From positions 81,757,679-81,821,678 of the forward strand of contig OX638134.1 of NCBI GenBank assembly GCA_951804985.1: DNA of 64,000 nt, given 5' to 3'. A model generated the notes under the pieces. The model ran no database searches. It saw nothing but the letters and a program-made list of their open reading frames with translations, and was not told the origin of the DNA. The position numbers and the translations under genes are program-made. This DNA is from Dryomyza anilis (Eukaryota > Arthropoda > Insecta > Diptera > Dryomyzidae). This document shows, one piece after another, positions 12,831-25,206 of the stretch (within the stretch, counting starts at the first letter, position 1; each line of letters starts with the position of its first letter).

Positions 12831-14099
12831 ATTGCTGCTGGCAGAACACATCTGGAAGGTGACATGGCCAAAAACATAAGCATCCTAGTATTGCGAAAGC
12901 AAATACGCATATTTTTATACATTTACATATGTGAGTGGGAGAATGAATGAATCTGATGTTTGTTCATTCGTTCGTAAATTCATTCGTTCATTGAATTGTA
13001 CATACAGTAGAAAAAAACAAAAACCAAACAACCAAATGTTAATAATTCGAGAAACACCAATTTTATAGATACCGAGAGCACATAGTAAAGAAAAAAATCA
13101 TCACACATAGTTTTATTGGAATTTATAAGCAAAAGTTTAAATAAAAACCACATAACCATAACAGAACAGAAATACTTTAGTGCACAAAACCCCTACACAA
13201 CAGATCTCCCTTAAACAGACTTTATCTGCAGATTCCCTATACAGAACCCTCCCACATTCACATACAGCTGTAAAGAAACCTAGATGGTACCAGTAGAAAT
13301 AGTAGAACCCGAACATAAAATCAAATGAACCACAACTCGAGACGAGCCCACAATTAAAACTACTACAATTAAATGAAAGAGGCAGTGAAATAGGCTACAA
13401 GATGTGCAGGGAACAAATAGGAAAAATATGATTCGGTCGAGGTTGGCAGGCACAAGTGGAAAATAATGTTTATTTTGTGGATGGTTGGGTTGATGATAAG
13501 ATGCATAGGCTAGTGCTTGACAGTTGGGGGTTTTTCAACAAAACGAAAAAAAAAAAACTAAAACAAATTTGTAGAATTTAGATAGGCTAAACCAAACAAC
13601 AACAACAACAAAAGAAAAGAAGGGGTACTGGGTTAACAATTACATGGTCCATTTAAGAAACACACATAGCCTGACACACACACACACTCAGATCATCACA
13701 CAAATACATACAAACCAACCAACATAGAACAGGACATATTCAACTAACAGGCAATAGTTAAATTTTACAAAACAAGGTATTACTACGAAATGACATACCG
13801 GACATTATAAAGCAGTACATACTGCTGGACATACAGGCGTAGGATATACAGGATGAACTAACTGCAGCACACATACAACATGACACATTATGCAATTCGA
13901 GTTAAAAACGGATATGCAGGACGACAACTTACTGAACGATTTACAGAATGACAAATGGGTCAGTCGACGAACGGCATGTGGATGAAGTTCAACAGTTTAG
14001 AAACATTTTGAAAAAGTAAAAGATTTGTTACTCGATACTTGAAAAGATCTTGAGAGATTTTTAGCAGAGATTTAGAGCATGAAAATGTGAATAGTTATT

Positions 14100-14400
14100 T
14101 GTCTATAAATTATTATTATCTAATTATATTATATAATTATTATCTAATAATATTATATAATTAGTATCTAATTTTATTATACAATTATTATATATATATA
14201 ATTATATCCATATAATTATTATTATCTAATTATATTATATAATTATAATTATCTAATTATATTATATAGTTATTATTATCTAATTATATTATATAATTAT
14301 TATCTAATTAAATATAATTATATATAAATATATATATAAATATATTATATAATTATTATTATATTATAATTAACTAATTATAATTATAGAAAATAGATAA
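14100..14400. repeat. AT-only degenerate repeat
   Basis: Repeated TAATTATATTATATAATTATTAT blocks of about 35-50 bp; almost no G or C for 300 bp. The sequence is strongly self-complementary and likely to form hairpins. Confidence 0.85.
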
Positions 14401-14631
14401 TTATAGAGAAGTGCGAAAGTTTAAAAGTTTGCCTTAAAGTCAGGAGTTCATAATAAAAATATTCTGTTAAAAAGTAAGACATAAAAATTTTAATTTTGTA
14501 TTTACTGAATAACATACTTTTTAAAAGTCTTTATACAGTTCTTTATATAAGACATTATTTAAATTTATATATAAGACTTTATTCAGTTTAATATTCTCTG
14601 TTTTTATACTGTTCTATATAATCATTTGTAT

Positions 14632-15061
14632 CCCTAGTAGAAATTTTCCCGATGCGCCATCGGGAAATGATCGGGTTTTCGTTGGGTAAGCCCTATTAGA
14701 GAAAATATGATCATTGCCTTTGCATGCCCTTATCATGCTTACCATACCAGGGTTTACATTATCTAAATAGTCAATGGTCCCGATCATAGCTACATTATTT
14801 GTTCCTCATAACGAAATTAGCATCAGACAATGATCGAGATTTAACCCTAGAAACCCAATTATGCTCGGGCTCTGACAAGGTAATTGTCGGGTAAATAATA
14901 AAATGGGGAATTGCCCGATCAGTACATAATCATGGCCTGAGTTTAGTACATGATCTGGACCCTGCGTTACAAGGACATTATGGGCCTCGTCATATCCCGA
15001 TCATCTCAAATAATGACATGATCACTTCATGACCATGGCCCTACCGAAATTTCTACTAGGG
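14632..15061. mobile_element. 430-bp TIR element (CCCTAGTAGAAATTT)
   Basis: It starts CCCTAGTAGAAATTT and ends with the exact inverse AAATTTCTACTAGGG. The interior is more GC-rich than its surroundings and contains no coding frame. TIR sequence links it to the 62782 and 7178 elements (CCCGAGTGGAAATT). It sits in the presumed long 3'UTR of Rbp6. Confidence 0.75.
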
Positions 15062-15814
15062 ATAAGGTATTTATAACAAGTCATTATAAAAATCTTTTTT
15101 CCTTTTACAGACCTTTATACAGGTCTTTCTTCAAATCTTTTTATAGATATTAAAAGAAAAGGTCTTTTCTGTACACAAGTTCTGTAAGAACTAGAACTCT
15201 GAGTACTATGGAAACTATGAGAATTATAGAAACTATGAGAAACTATAAGTACTATGGGAATATGAGAACTATAGTATTAGAACTGTTAACAAATCTTTAT
15301 ATAGGTGTTTTTACAAGTCTTTAAACAGACTTTGTCTAATTAATATATATTTTAAAATTTGATTCTTATTGGTTTTCTATCTTTTTTAGTTTGATTCACG
15401 TTATCCTTTTTCATTTCTGTTTCATTCTTTTTGTTTCATTTTTAAATTTAGTTCTTTGTATTTAATTCTTTTTTAAATTTTAGATTATTCGTTATACAAG
15501 TATTTTAAAAATATTTATAAAGATATTTTTGCAACAAGGTCTTTTAATAGGTAATTATACAAGTTTTAAACAGATAATTTCTTTTTTAATTATACAAGTT
15601 TTACACAGATAATTTCCTTTTTTATTTTATTTTATTACTTATTGTCTATCTAACATTGTTTAATTTAGTATTTTTTCTTCTATTCGAATTTCTTTTTTTT
15701 TGGTTATTTCTTTTTAAAGTTTTACTCTATTCTTTATACAGGTAATTTCAAATATTATAGTTATTCATACATGTTTTTAAATATACCTTGTAAAGTTTCA
15801 TTATTCCCTTATTT

Positions 15815-15860
15815 CTTTACTTATTTATTTATTTATTTATTTATTTACTTACTTACTTAC

Positions 15861-15915
<55 letters not shown>

Positions 15916-15916
15916 C

Positions 15917-15963
<47 letters not shown>

Positions 15964-16000
15964 CTTATTTATTTATTTAGTTATTTATTTATTTATTTAC

Positions 16001-16091
<91 letters not shown>

Positions 16092-16140
16092 TTAATTTAT
16101 TTACTTATTTATTAATTTATTTATTTATTTATTTATTTAT
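15815..16140. repeat. (TTTA)n tetranucleotide microsatellite
   Basis: About 80 copies of TTTA with a few TTAC variants (ACTTACTTACTTAC near 15846). The open frame across it is an artefact of the repeat. Confidence 0.97.
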
Positions 16141-16179
16141 TGTAATTTAAAAACATTTATAAAGATATTTTTGAAGACT

Positions 16180-17345
16180 CTAAAACATTATGTTGAAATA
16201 ACTGAAACTTGTCTGTAATACGTCTTTAAATAGTCTTTATACAGGGTTTTTCTCGTTTTTACATATATTTTATACAGATCAAATTTTTCTTATTCGTCAT
16301 TATTGCTCTTTCAATTCATTCTTTCTTTCATTTTTTTCTTTCCATATTTCCTTTACTTGTCTGCAAAATATTTATATAGAGCACACTTAACCAAGGTTTA
16401 TACAGTTCCTTTACAGTTGCTGACAAGTTTTTAAACATACCTTGTATAGTTTCATTAATTCCTTTTTTATTTATTTAAGTGCTTTCCATTTTGGTTTCTT
16501 TATTTTTTGTAAATTTGTACACTATAGTTATTTTTGTACATGTATTGAATAACTTAAACTTGTCTGTAACATGTCTTTAAATAGTCTTTATACAGGGCTG
16601 TTACAAGTTTTGTTATTCAATTTTGTTTCTCATTTAATTCATTCTTTCTTTAAATTTTTATTTTTTTTTTATATTTCTTCTACTTGTCCGCAAACATATC
16701 TGTATAGAGGTCACTTAACAAATGTTTATAAAAGTCCTTTACAGTTGCTGAAATTCATATCAGTTTTAAACACTTTTAGAACAGCTTTTTCTTACATTAT
16801 TTTTTTATACTTTCGTTCTTTATACATTCATTACATTATTTATTATTTCTGCAGAAATAATAAAGTGGTGAATAAACTTGTCAGTAAACATTGTTGTAAA
16901 CTATTTTTAGTAAGTTTTTAATCAGAATTCCTAAGAATTTTACAAAATCTTTCAATTTGACTGCAGAAAAATCTGTATACAGCTCGTTTAAAAAATTTGT
17001 ATACAGGACGTTTACAGTTGCTGATATTTATAAAAGTTTTTAACAGTTTATAACAGTTGGCAATATATTTTTTGTTTTCTTTATACTTTTGTTGTTTCTT
17101 CATTATTTATTTGTTCTTTCATCATTCTTTATATTATTCATTCTTTCGGAAAAATGTGTATCTATAGAGCTGAATAAAATTTTCAGTAAACATTGCTCTT
17201 AACTGATTTTAACAAATCTTTAATCAGAATTTCATAGGAACTTTTCAAAATCTTTAAACTTGGATGCAAACAGAACTGCATAGCTTAACCAAACATTATA
17301 CAGGTCGTATACAGTTGTTAATCTTTAAACAAGTCTTCAAACAGT
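16180..17345. repeat. Degenerate long tandem duplication (~300-380 bp units)
   Basis: The block GTCTTTAAATAGTCTTTATA occurs near 16211 and 16573; TTAACAAATGTTTATA, CAGTTGCTGA and TCAGTAAACATTG-type blocks recur near 16400, 16720, 16880, 17000 and 17190. Order is kept, so this looks like an old tandem duplication. Confidence 0.6.
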
Positions 17346-18114
17346 TGTTTTAAATATTTGCGCGCATTTTAAATTTTACATGACAGCCTGACAAACAGAC
17401 CAATAAACCGTACCGTGTAAAGGATCAATAGAGGACTGCCATACAAATTAAAACAGCAAACAGACATTTTCATAAAAACCATAAAACATATAGATACAAA
17501 ACATGCCCGTTACCAACACAGACAGTAATCATTTCATCATTATTGCCTTTGAAAATAATGAAACCAATGCGAACCACAACAAACACCAAATACATATGTA
17601 TACAAAATAAATAATTATATACATATATTAAATAAATAATATACATGAAATATCTATATAAACAAAAGTAAACAATTAAATAAACATTTAATGCGCTAAA
17701 CAAATTTGAATTACAGAAGAAAAATCAAATAAAATAAACTATAAAATCACAGCAAAACAGAATAAATACATTTTACACAAATTACCATGGGTGGAATGTG
17801 CGGTGAATACCTTTTAAGCTAGCTAGTTAGAGTGTTTAAAACTACAAAAAACCAAAAAAAAAAACAAGAGAAATACAAATGTAAAGTCCTTTAGTCCAGG
17901 CCATTTGCGAACGCGCCAAAAAATAATGAAAAGAAATTTAAGTAATCAGAAAAAATGTGAAAAATTGAAAACTAAATTTAGCAGAATGTTGTAAAAGAGT
18001 TGCTATGTGTAGGCTAAAGAAAAATTAAGAAGAATTAAAAAATACAAATATTCAAAAATCTATTAAACGTTTAAAAACTAAGTTTAAACACTAAGTTCTA
18101 AGACAACATTATAA

Positions 18115-18222
18115 AACTAAAGATAAAGCTAAATATATATATAAAGTTAAAGAGAAAGCAAAAGCTAAAGATAAAGCTAAAGCTACTGCTAAAGCTATAG
18201 TTTTAGTAAAGAAGCTAAAGAA
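18115..18222. repeat. Short (AAAGCT)n-like repeat
   Basis: Imperfect copies of AAAGCTAAAGAT and AAAGCTAAAGCT over about 100 bp. Confidence 0.75.
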
Positions 18223-18964
18223 AATACATCAATAAATTTAAAATAAATTTAGTTATTTAAGCAAAACGTTCTAAAAGCAATAAAAACAACAAATAAATAC
18301 ATATTAATTATTAAAATTAGTTTTTAAATGTTGATACAATATTTATATATTGTATATACTATATAAATAAAAATATATATTATATATTAAAAAAAAATAT
18401 GCAAAAAGTATCTTTTTTCACTAAATGCTAGTGATTCACACAACATGACTGTCTGAGTAAAAAAAAATGTAATGTAACTTTTATTGTTTTCACACTGAAC
18501 TCGGGCGCGGGTTGGCAAATATTACTGTATAGTTATTGTATAAAAATAAAAACCCCCAAAAAAAAAATACATATATAATTTAAGTTATCATTTAAAATGC
18601 AAAAATATACTGTTTATTATTATTATTAAAAATATATTACAATATAATCTATTTACTAAAAAATAATTCAAATATAAACCAAATGAAATACAAAAAAAAA
18701 CTATATTAACTATATTATGCAATTAAGACGTTATTCAAAATATGCAAATTAAGCGATTTTTTAACGTCTATGTTATTTAAAAAACAAAAAAATAAATAAA
18801 AATTTAAAGAAAATGTTAAACAAAAGAATTAAATTAATAAAACCACAAAAATAAAGCATATTTTTACAAACTTTATATAAAGGCAGCACTAAAAATAACA
18901 AAACACTGTTACACAGAACACAAAAACATACATCATATGCAGTGTACAGAAAACCATAATGGCC

Positions 18965-19575
18965 AACATTGTTGTAGTGCTCTATAAACCCATTTTACAC
19001 ACTGGACTCAACGGAGACAATATTTACTTTTTATATGCTGTATCAAGCGCTTGTTTTTGCGTTACTATTTTGAAGCGCTTCTTTTATCTCTTCTTTTTCT
19101 CTTCTTTTTGATGGGCAAAAATACGGGGTTTTTCCCGCTGGGTTGGTTGATACATAACCCACACAATTAATTCGGAGAAACATACCTACAATTAATGCCA
19201 AACATTGAGGTACTAATGCTTTATTAAACTCATTTTATAATCTGAACCAACGGTGATCATTTTTGCTTTTTATAGTCATTATCAAGCGCTTGATACTGTG
19301 TTTCTTTTTGATCTTCTTTTCCCTCCTTTTTCATGTTCATAAATTGGCGCTGGGTTGGTTAGTACGCAACACACAATTAATACTGAAAAACATACCTCTA
19401 ATTAATGCCCAAAACCGTACATAATACAACAATGCCCAACATTCTTTTTTTCGCTCAATTTAAATGAACTCTTTTTTTGATGCTCAAAAAATTCGCGTTT
19501 TTTCCCGCTGGGTTTTTTGGTACACAACACACACAATTAATTCCGAGAAACATACCTACAATTAATGCCTACAAA
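18965..19575. repeat. Three diverged ~200-bp tandem copies
   Basis: Each copy ends with CGCTGGGTTGGTTGATAC (or a variant), CACACAATTAATT and GAAACATACCTACAATTAAT, at about 19137, 19350 and 19505. The first two copies also share TTATCAAGCGCTTG upstream. Confidence 0.75.
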
Positions 19576-21910
19576 ACCAAAATCGTTCTGCATGACAAAA
19601 TCAAATTTAGCATTGCGGTTGTCTAGTTGGCGGTCAAATTATTTCACATGACAGACAGCTCGAACAAAATCAATTTTAGTCAATTAAAAAAAAAAAATAA
19701 AAACAAAAAATTAAATTAGTAAAAAAATTAAAAACTTGAAATTAATTTTAATATATTTTAATGCCGCTACGTGAACCGCAGTTGTTTTTTTTTTTAAGTT
19801 TCACACTCAACTACTTTACGTAAAACATATCATATCATTTTCGAATACCGCGTTTACAACCTACTACTTATTACTTAAACATTTTCAAACACTGTTCCCT
19901 ACTGCTTCCCTAGTGCTTACCACTACTATTGCTTTCGCCTGCCTACGCCCCACGGTCACAACAACCGCTTTATACGTTCCATTTTGTGCGCCTTCTACAG
20001 TTTGGGGAACTGTCACACTTTCGAATGTCACATTTTCGAAATATTCGCGACATCTCGAAACATCTACTAAACTCTAAAACCCATACGAAAAACTAGTGAA
20101 ACCTTACAAAACAACAACAACAACATTTTGCTATAGAATTCTCAAGAACACACTCACTCAGTACTGCTGATGATGTTGAAGAATTCTCCTGACAAACACT
20201 TTTCACTATATTGACAATATCTTATATATATATTTTACACTTTACTAAATAAATAATGAAAAAAAAAACCAAAAACTTGAAATAAATTTAAATAAAAGAA
20301 AATGAAAAAAAAAATAAAGTTAATGTATTTACAAAAACCAAAAAAATATATAGTATGTGAAATAAATAAAATAAAAAAACTAAAAACCAAAAAAACCCCT
20401 TTTAATACTTTATACACCAGAGCAAAAGAAAAGCATTAAAACGTTATGACAAATGTTGTAAAAATATATTATGTATAATGAAGTCACATGGAAAATGTTG
20501 AAACTTAAAAATGGATTACAAAAATAACCCAAAATACACTTCAAAGTAAGCATGGTAATGCTGAAAGTAAGCGTTAACTTATTAAACAATGAACTATATA
20601 CAACATGCATATAAAAATAAATCTATATATTTAAATAAATAAATAAAATTTATATATAATAAACTAACTTGAATTTAGTACGTAAGTAAGCAATCTCTCA
20701 AGTATGGAACTTTCTTCGAGGCACAATTGTGGTTGACACTCCTGCATTGGATTAGTTTGGTGGTGGTGCCGCCTGGGGCACCGTCTTCCGAGTTGCTGCT
20801 CCCACCTCAGAGTTAGTATATACTGAAATAAGCTTTAACTAGATCGAAAAATCCTCACTTAAAAAACAGAACAAAACAAAAAAAAAACATTTCGTCACTT
20901 TGTTGTTTAACTTTTAAAAAATATCCCTATTATAGCGCGCCCGCTTCTACATCAGACCCTTTCCGAGCTATACCCCTCCCCCAAATTCCACATTGTCAAT
21001 GTTGTCAGCTACAATTGCCGGCTTATAATACCGGAAAATTTAAAAATAGAAAACATACTGAGAAAATTTGTTAATTTGAGTAATTATTATCTATATGTTT
21101 GGTACAATTATTTTAATTGTTACATCAAACATAATAGTACTACACAACAAAAACCATACAAGGAAAAAGAAAAACCCATAATTGTTAATTTTTTTGCGCG
21201 AAAAACACACAAATTATTCAAGTCAACTAAAAAAAAAGCAAAAATGAAATAAAGAATTTAAAATTTTATAACAAGCAGAACAAAAATATACTAAATATAT
21301 TATAATTATTATGATTATTATTATTATGAATATGAACAATATGTAATAAAAAGAAACAAAAAAAACTAGAGAATTTGTAAGAATCACAGATACTTTTTAT
21401 TGAATTAGTACAGTATAAAAAAAAAATAAAAACTAATGTTTTATGTAAGTTAAAAGTATCAAAAATTAAATTCAAAAAGGTGAAAAAAAAACCAAATCAA
21501 CCAAAAAAAAAACTTATTAAAAATAATTTCTATAATTTAATTTAATATTTCACAAGAATGTTTAAAAACAAAATACAGAAAAACATCAAAATATTTTAAT
21601 TAAGTACTTTAAAAAAAAAGAGATAAGAAATATGTTAAATTGCAATTGAGATATCAATCAATATTGAAGCAGACGTTATGAGCAGTGGGGCAGACGATGA
21701 CGATGATGATGATGTTATTAAGAAATATAACCCATATTTGTAATGCTATCCAAATGAATAATGATATGAAGGAAGGAGGAAAGTAAACAGCAACAATTGT
21801 TCACAACGTGCCGTGTGTATGTGAAAATTATATTAAACAAAAAAAATAATTATAATTATAAATATAAATATAAAACAAAAACAACAAATCTAAAGCAAAT
21901 ATATATGAAA

Positions 21911-21980
21911 AATAAAATGATATAAAAAAAATAAATAAAAATACGAACATTGTTCAAAGAATTTTTATGTGGTGTTTTTA
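21911..21980 (+). terminator. Distal poly(A) site candidate for Rbp6
   Basis: Several overlapping AATAAA signals (21911-21940) are followed by a GU-rich element TATGTGGTGTTTTTA at about 21966-21980, the classical arrangement of a strong cleavage site. After it the strong A-bias of the preceding kilobases ends. Confidence 0.5.
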
Positions 21981-22094
21981 TTTAAAGCAGTGGTTTTTGG
22001 TGAGTTATTTTTTAAGGAGTCAAATATATAACTATTTTAAATTTATATTTTTAAATCCCCAGATATATAGTTATGAGCAAAGTCAAGAACAAAA

Positions 22095-22440
22095 CAGGCG
22101 AACCTTGTTCTTGCACTTCTTCTAGCAGCGTCGTTCTTGTTCTTGCATGTTCTTGTCCGTCTAGTTCCTTAGAGTTTTGCACACTTTAAGAGCAAATATT
22201 ACAATGGTAGTTGGTTTTAGTTCTTGTTCTTGCAGTGTCAGTCTTGTTCCTGTTCTTGCTGCCAGAGTCTTGCACGTTTCAGGGGCCAAATTCTGTTCTT
22301 GTTCTTGCGCATTTCTTGTTATGTTTGTTGAGTTCTTGGCTTTACAATTTTGTTTTTGGTTTTACAGTGTTGTTCTTGGCTTTACAGTGTTGTTCTTGCA
22401 GTATAAGTTACTTTTCTTCCTGTTCTTGCAGCACTTTTTA
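22095..22440. repeat. TTCTTG-rich degenerate hexamer repeat
   Basis: Repeated GTTCTTGTTCTTGCA and GTTCTTGGCTTTACA blocks. Cysteine/leucine-rich frames across it are repeat artefacts. Confidence 0.75.
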
Positions 22441-22599
22441 CAGAAATCTACCAATATACTGCCAGTAATCTGCTTAGTTTCATGTTTAACTGAATTTTTT
22501 ATCAAGATTAATAAAAAGTCTTTAATACGATATTTTGAAATATATTTTTAAAAATACTACAAAGAGATTTTGATTTTTTTTTAAGTGTATATAAAAACG

Positions 22600-23374
22600 A
22601 GTTGGGAAAGTTAGGTCACATGGGTAAGTTCGGTCACATGGGGCGGATTTTTATAGTCGGTCGGGCCCGACTATGGAATACCCTACACCTTTGGTAGGGA
22701 TATTAACCCTCAGAATATTATTCATATATCAGAAATTTACGTCTTATATCCCCATAAATTAAAAAAATTATATAAAGTATAAAAAAACTAAAAAAAAAAT
22801 TGAAAAATGTAATTGGGCGGACCACGCCTATATTTAAAATTTTGAAAGGCTAATATTTCATAGATTTTATTTTAATAATTTACGGATCAAATTTGTACTA
22901 TGAAAACCCGGGATATAATGGAAAAAAAAAGTGGGCGGATCACGCCCATTTTTTGACCACATATTTTTAGGTGAATTCTAACAATACTTTTTAAATTTTA
23001 TAACTATACCTTGAATACTTTTCGAGTTATTAGTTCCGAAAGAGTTATATAAAAGTGACTTGTATGGGAGGTGGGCGTGTCCGTTGACCGATTTGGCTCA
23101 TTTTCAAACTCAGATCCTACTTTTAGATAAAATATATTGAGACGAAATTTCATCGAATTCTGATCAGTATTTCTCAAGTTATTCTGTATTCGGACAGCAA
23201 GACAGCAAGACGGACGGACAGACAGACAGACAGACGGACATGGCTAAACGGACTCAGGTAGTGATGCTGATCAAGAATATATATACTTTTCTATACCGGA
23301 CACGCCTCCTAAGGGGCGTTACAATATATGCACAAAGTTAATATACCCTGTACCTCATAGGTGTAGGGTATAAA
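22600..23374 (-). mobile_element. DINE-1/INE-1-like (Helentron-derived) element, copy A
   Basis: Read on the minus strand it starts TTATACCCTACACCTATGAG, continues with GTATATATATTCTTGATCAG and AGCCATGTCCGTCTGTCTG, and at its other end has GGTCGGGCCCGACTAT next to AATACCCTACACC. This order matches the Drosophila DINE-1/INE-1 family as I remember it. There is a (GACA)n tract near 23213-23240. No coding sequence. A second copy lies at 54019-54659. Confidence 0.8.
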
Positions 23375-23642
23375 AATTAAACTGTAATGACTTTAGTAAA
23401 ATCGAAATGTGTTTAAAAATGTCTTCATTTTTTCTTTTCATTTGAAAATAATTAAATAATTATTTATTTCACTTCCTGTATTTTTTTTTTTCAATAATTC
23501 AAAACTAGTTCAAATTTCACGCAAATCGATCATGCGTTAAGCATTTATAAATAAATTTTAAAAAATGTTATATATAAATTCGGATTTTCTGTAATTCAAT
23601 ATATCAAGCATGAACTTCATATATTTTCACATAATACCTTCA

Positions 23643-24432
23643 ATTTAAAATACTGGGCGTGTCTGCAGGTTAAAATCACCCACTTTATCTATCTATTTAT
23701 TAGTAAGTTTTAAGCTTTTCTGAATACAAATTTAATGCAAATCGGATGTATCGTTCAGTTATTATAAATAAATTAATAAATAAATCCATATAATAAATCC
23801 ACGGCGTATTTTTATTTGAAAAAATCTTTATTATGGAAATTGCCAAAATAGTAGGCGCCCAGAATAAGCAGCAAGCCGCCTCAACATTTCTCGATTCCGA
23901 CAGCGCAGTCGGCATAAAATCGGCTCAGCCGCATTTTCTGAAATACCAGGCGCCCAGAATTGGTTTGCGCCGTAGCTTTAATAAACATGGTTCGCGTATT
24001 GGCTAAATAAAATTATACCAAAAACATTGCCTACTTCTAGGGTGCGTTTTTGACGACGCAAAAAAAATTGCTTACTTTTGGGGACATTTTATTGCCAGGG
24101 CTGCCTGCTGTTATTTCTGGGCGCCTGGTATTGCAGAAAATGCGCCAGAGCCTATTGCAGCGGACAGAGCAGTCGGAATCAAAAAATGTTGATAGCATCC
24201 TACTGCTTATGCTGGGCGCTTGGTATTTTGGCAATTTTCATGATTTTGAATTTTTTATTTAATAAAAAAAAACAGCAGTGTCTGTCAGATCTGTTAATAG
24301 ATTTATTTATAAAAACTGAACGACACAACCGATTTGCATGAAATTTGGAAAGTTGAATGACTAAAACCTACTGATAAATACAAAAATAAAGTAGGCGGTT
24401 TTAAACTACAGGCACGCCCAGTATTTCAAGTT
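23643..24432. mobile_element. Foldback-like element with ~310-bp inverted arms
   Basis: The left arm (23643-23955) carries AAATACTGGGCGTGTCTGCA, TTGCCAAAATAGTAGGCGCC and TACCAGGCGCCCAGAA; the right arm (about 24115-24432) carries the same blocks inverted, ending GGCACGCCCAGTATTTCAAG. The unique centre is about 160 bp. No transposase is visible. The arms are diverged by perhaps 20%, so it is not recent. Confidence 0.75.
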
Positions 24433-24473
24433 AAAAATATTAAATGCAAATGTATGAAATCCATGTTTAATAT

Positions 24474-24792
24474 CGTCGTTGTAGAACGAAAATTCAAAAA
24501 ATACAAAAATCTTTATACACCCAGAAAAAAATACTGTATAAATAATAGTTTTTTACTATTAAAAATAGCCAATAGGATAAATTATTATTTTAATCTAAAA
24601 ATACCATTAAATACTAGAAAATACTTAAATCAATTTTTTTCTGGGTGTATATCTGATGATCTCAATTTATACCACATGATAAGAAAATTTAAATCTATCA
24701 ATTGTTATTTTAACTTTAAAAATGCATGAATTACTTTTTATAATATTAATCAACAAACTCGATATTTGGTGACTTTTCGTTCTACAACGACG
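24474..24792. mobile_element. MITE with CGTCGTTGTAGAAC ends, interrupted by a second MITE
   Basis: The ends are CGTCGTTGTAGAACGAAAA and its inverse TTTTCGTTCTACAACGACG. The uninterrupted relative lies at 30041-30264 and shares the internal blocks ATGATAAGAAAAT and AATTACTTTTTATAATA. The insertion at 24518-24647 accounts for its extra length. Confidence 0.85.
24518..24647. mobile_element. 130-bp MITE with CACCCAGAAAAA ends, nested
   Basis: It starts CACCCAGAAAAAAATACTG and ends TTTTTTTCTGGGTG, flanked by TATA on both sides (24514-24517 and 24648-24651), which fits a TA or TATA target duplication. A 220-bp relative in inverted orientation is at 41121-41340. Confidence 0.85.
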
Positions 24793-25206
24793 TTATATTG
24801 AATTATTTAATTTTTATAAGTCAACCTTTTATAATTTAATAGCGCTATTGCTAATGATTAAATCGTTAAATTAAAAATAATTTTATCAATTTGAAGGCGT
24901 TAAAAATAATAGCAATCTTCATTTACTTTTCACAATTGGTAAAATCAAAATTTAAAAAACATCAATGTCCAGCTTATTAATGAAACTTAAAATATATTGA
25001 AATTAAAAAAAGTATAACATATAACTAAAATTTTTCTTTTATTTATTTCTTTAAACAGTTCACAAATAAAACATTTTTGTAAACTAACACTTAATATCAC
25101 CACATCCTCGTAGCACACATTAACAAATTTATAATTAAAAGTATTATTAACTAAAACAAAACTATACAAGCAACGCAAAAAAATTGTTGCCACACTAGCA
25201 TCCAAC
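24793..25206 (-). other. 3'UTR and downstream region of the SDR gene
   Basis: Minus-strand AATAAA signals occur at 25038-25047 (TTTATTTATT on the + strand), about 165 nt after the stop codon of the SDR gene, so the transcript probably ends near 25020. Nothing else is recognised here. Confidence 0.5.

Larger units (their letters stand above)
8674..21950 (+). other. Candidate very long 3'UTR of Rbp6 (or gene-poor downstream sequence)
   Basis: After the Rbp6 stop no other gene can be recognised on either strand for about 13 kb. The sequence is strongly A-rich on the + strand over 8700-9500 and 17400-18900, with many AATAAA signals. A convincing poly(A) context with a downstream GU-rich stretch occurs only near 21911-21980. 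Long neural 3'UTR extensions are known for fly RNA-binding protein genes, so a short form (ending near 8900-8960) and a long form are both plausible. Embedded repeats are listed separately. Apart from these, 9500-11390, 12840-14100, 17350-18100 and 19580-21900 show no recognisable features. Confidence 0.45.

Noticed and set aside
15771..15980. Leu/Phe/Tyr-rich frame resembling a membrane protein
   Set aside because: It is the (TTTA)n microsatellite.
22177..22551. 124-codon cysteine/leucine-rich frame
   Set aside because: Most of it is the TTCTTG repeat; two overlapping frames are equally open.
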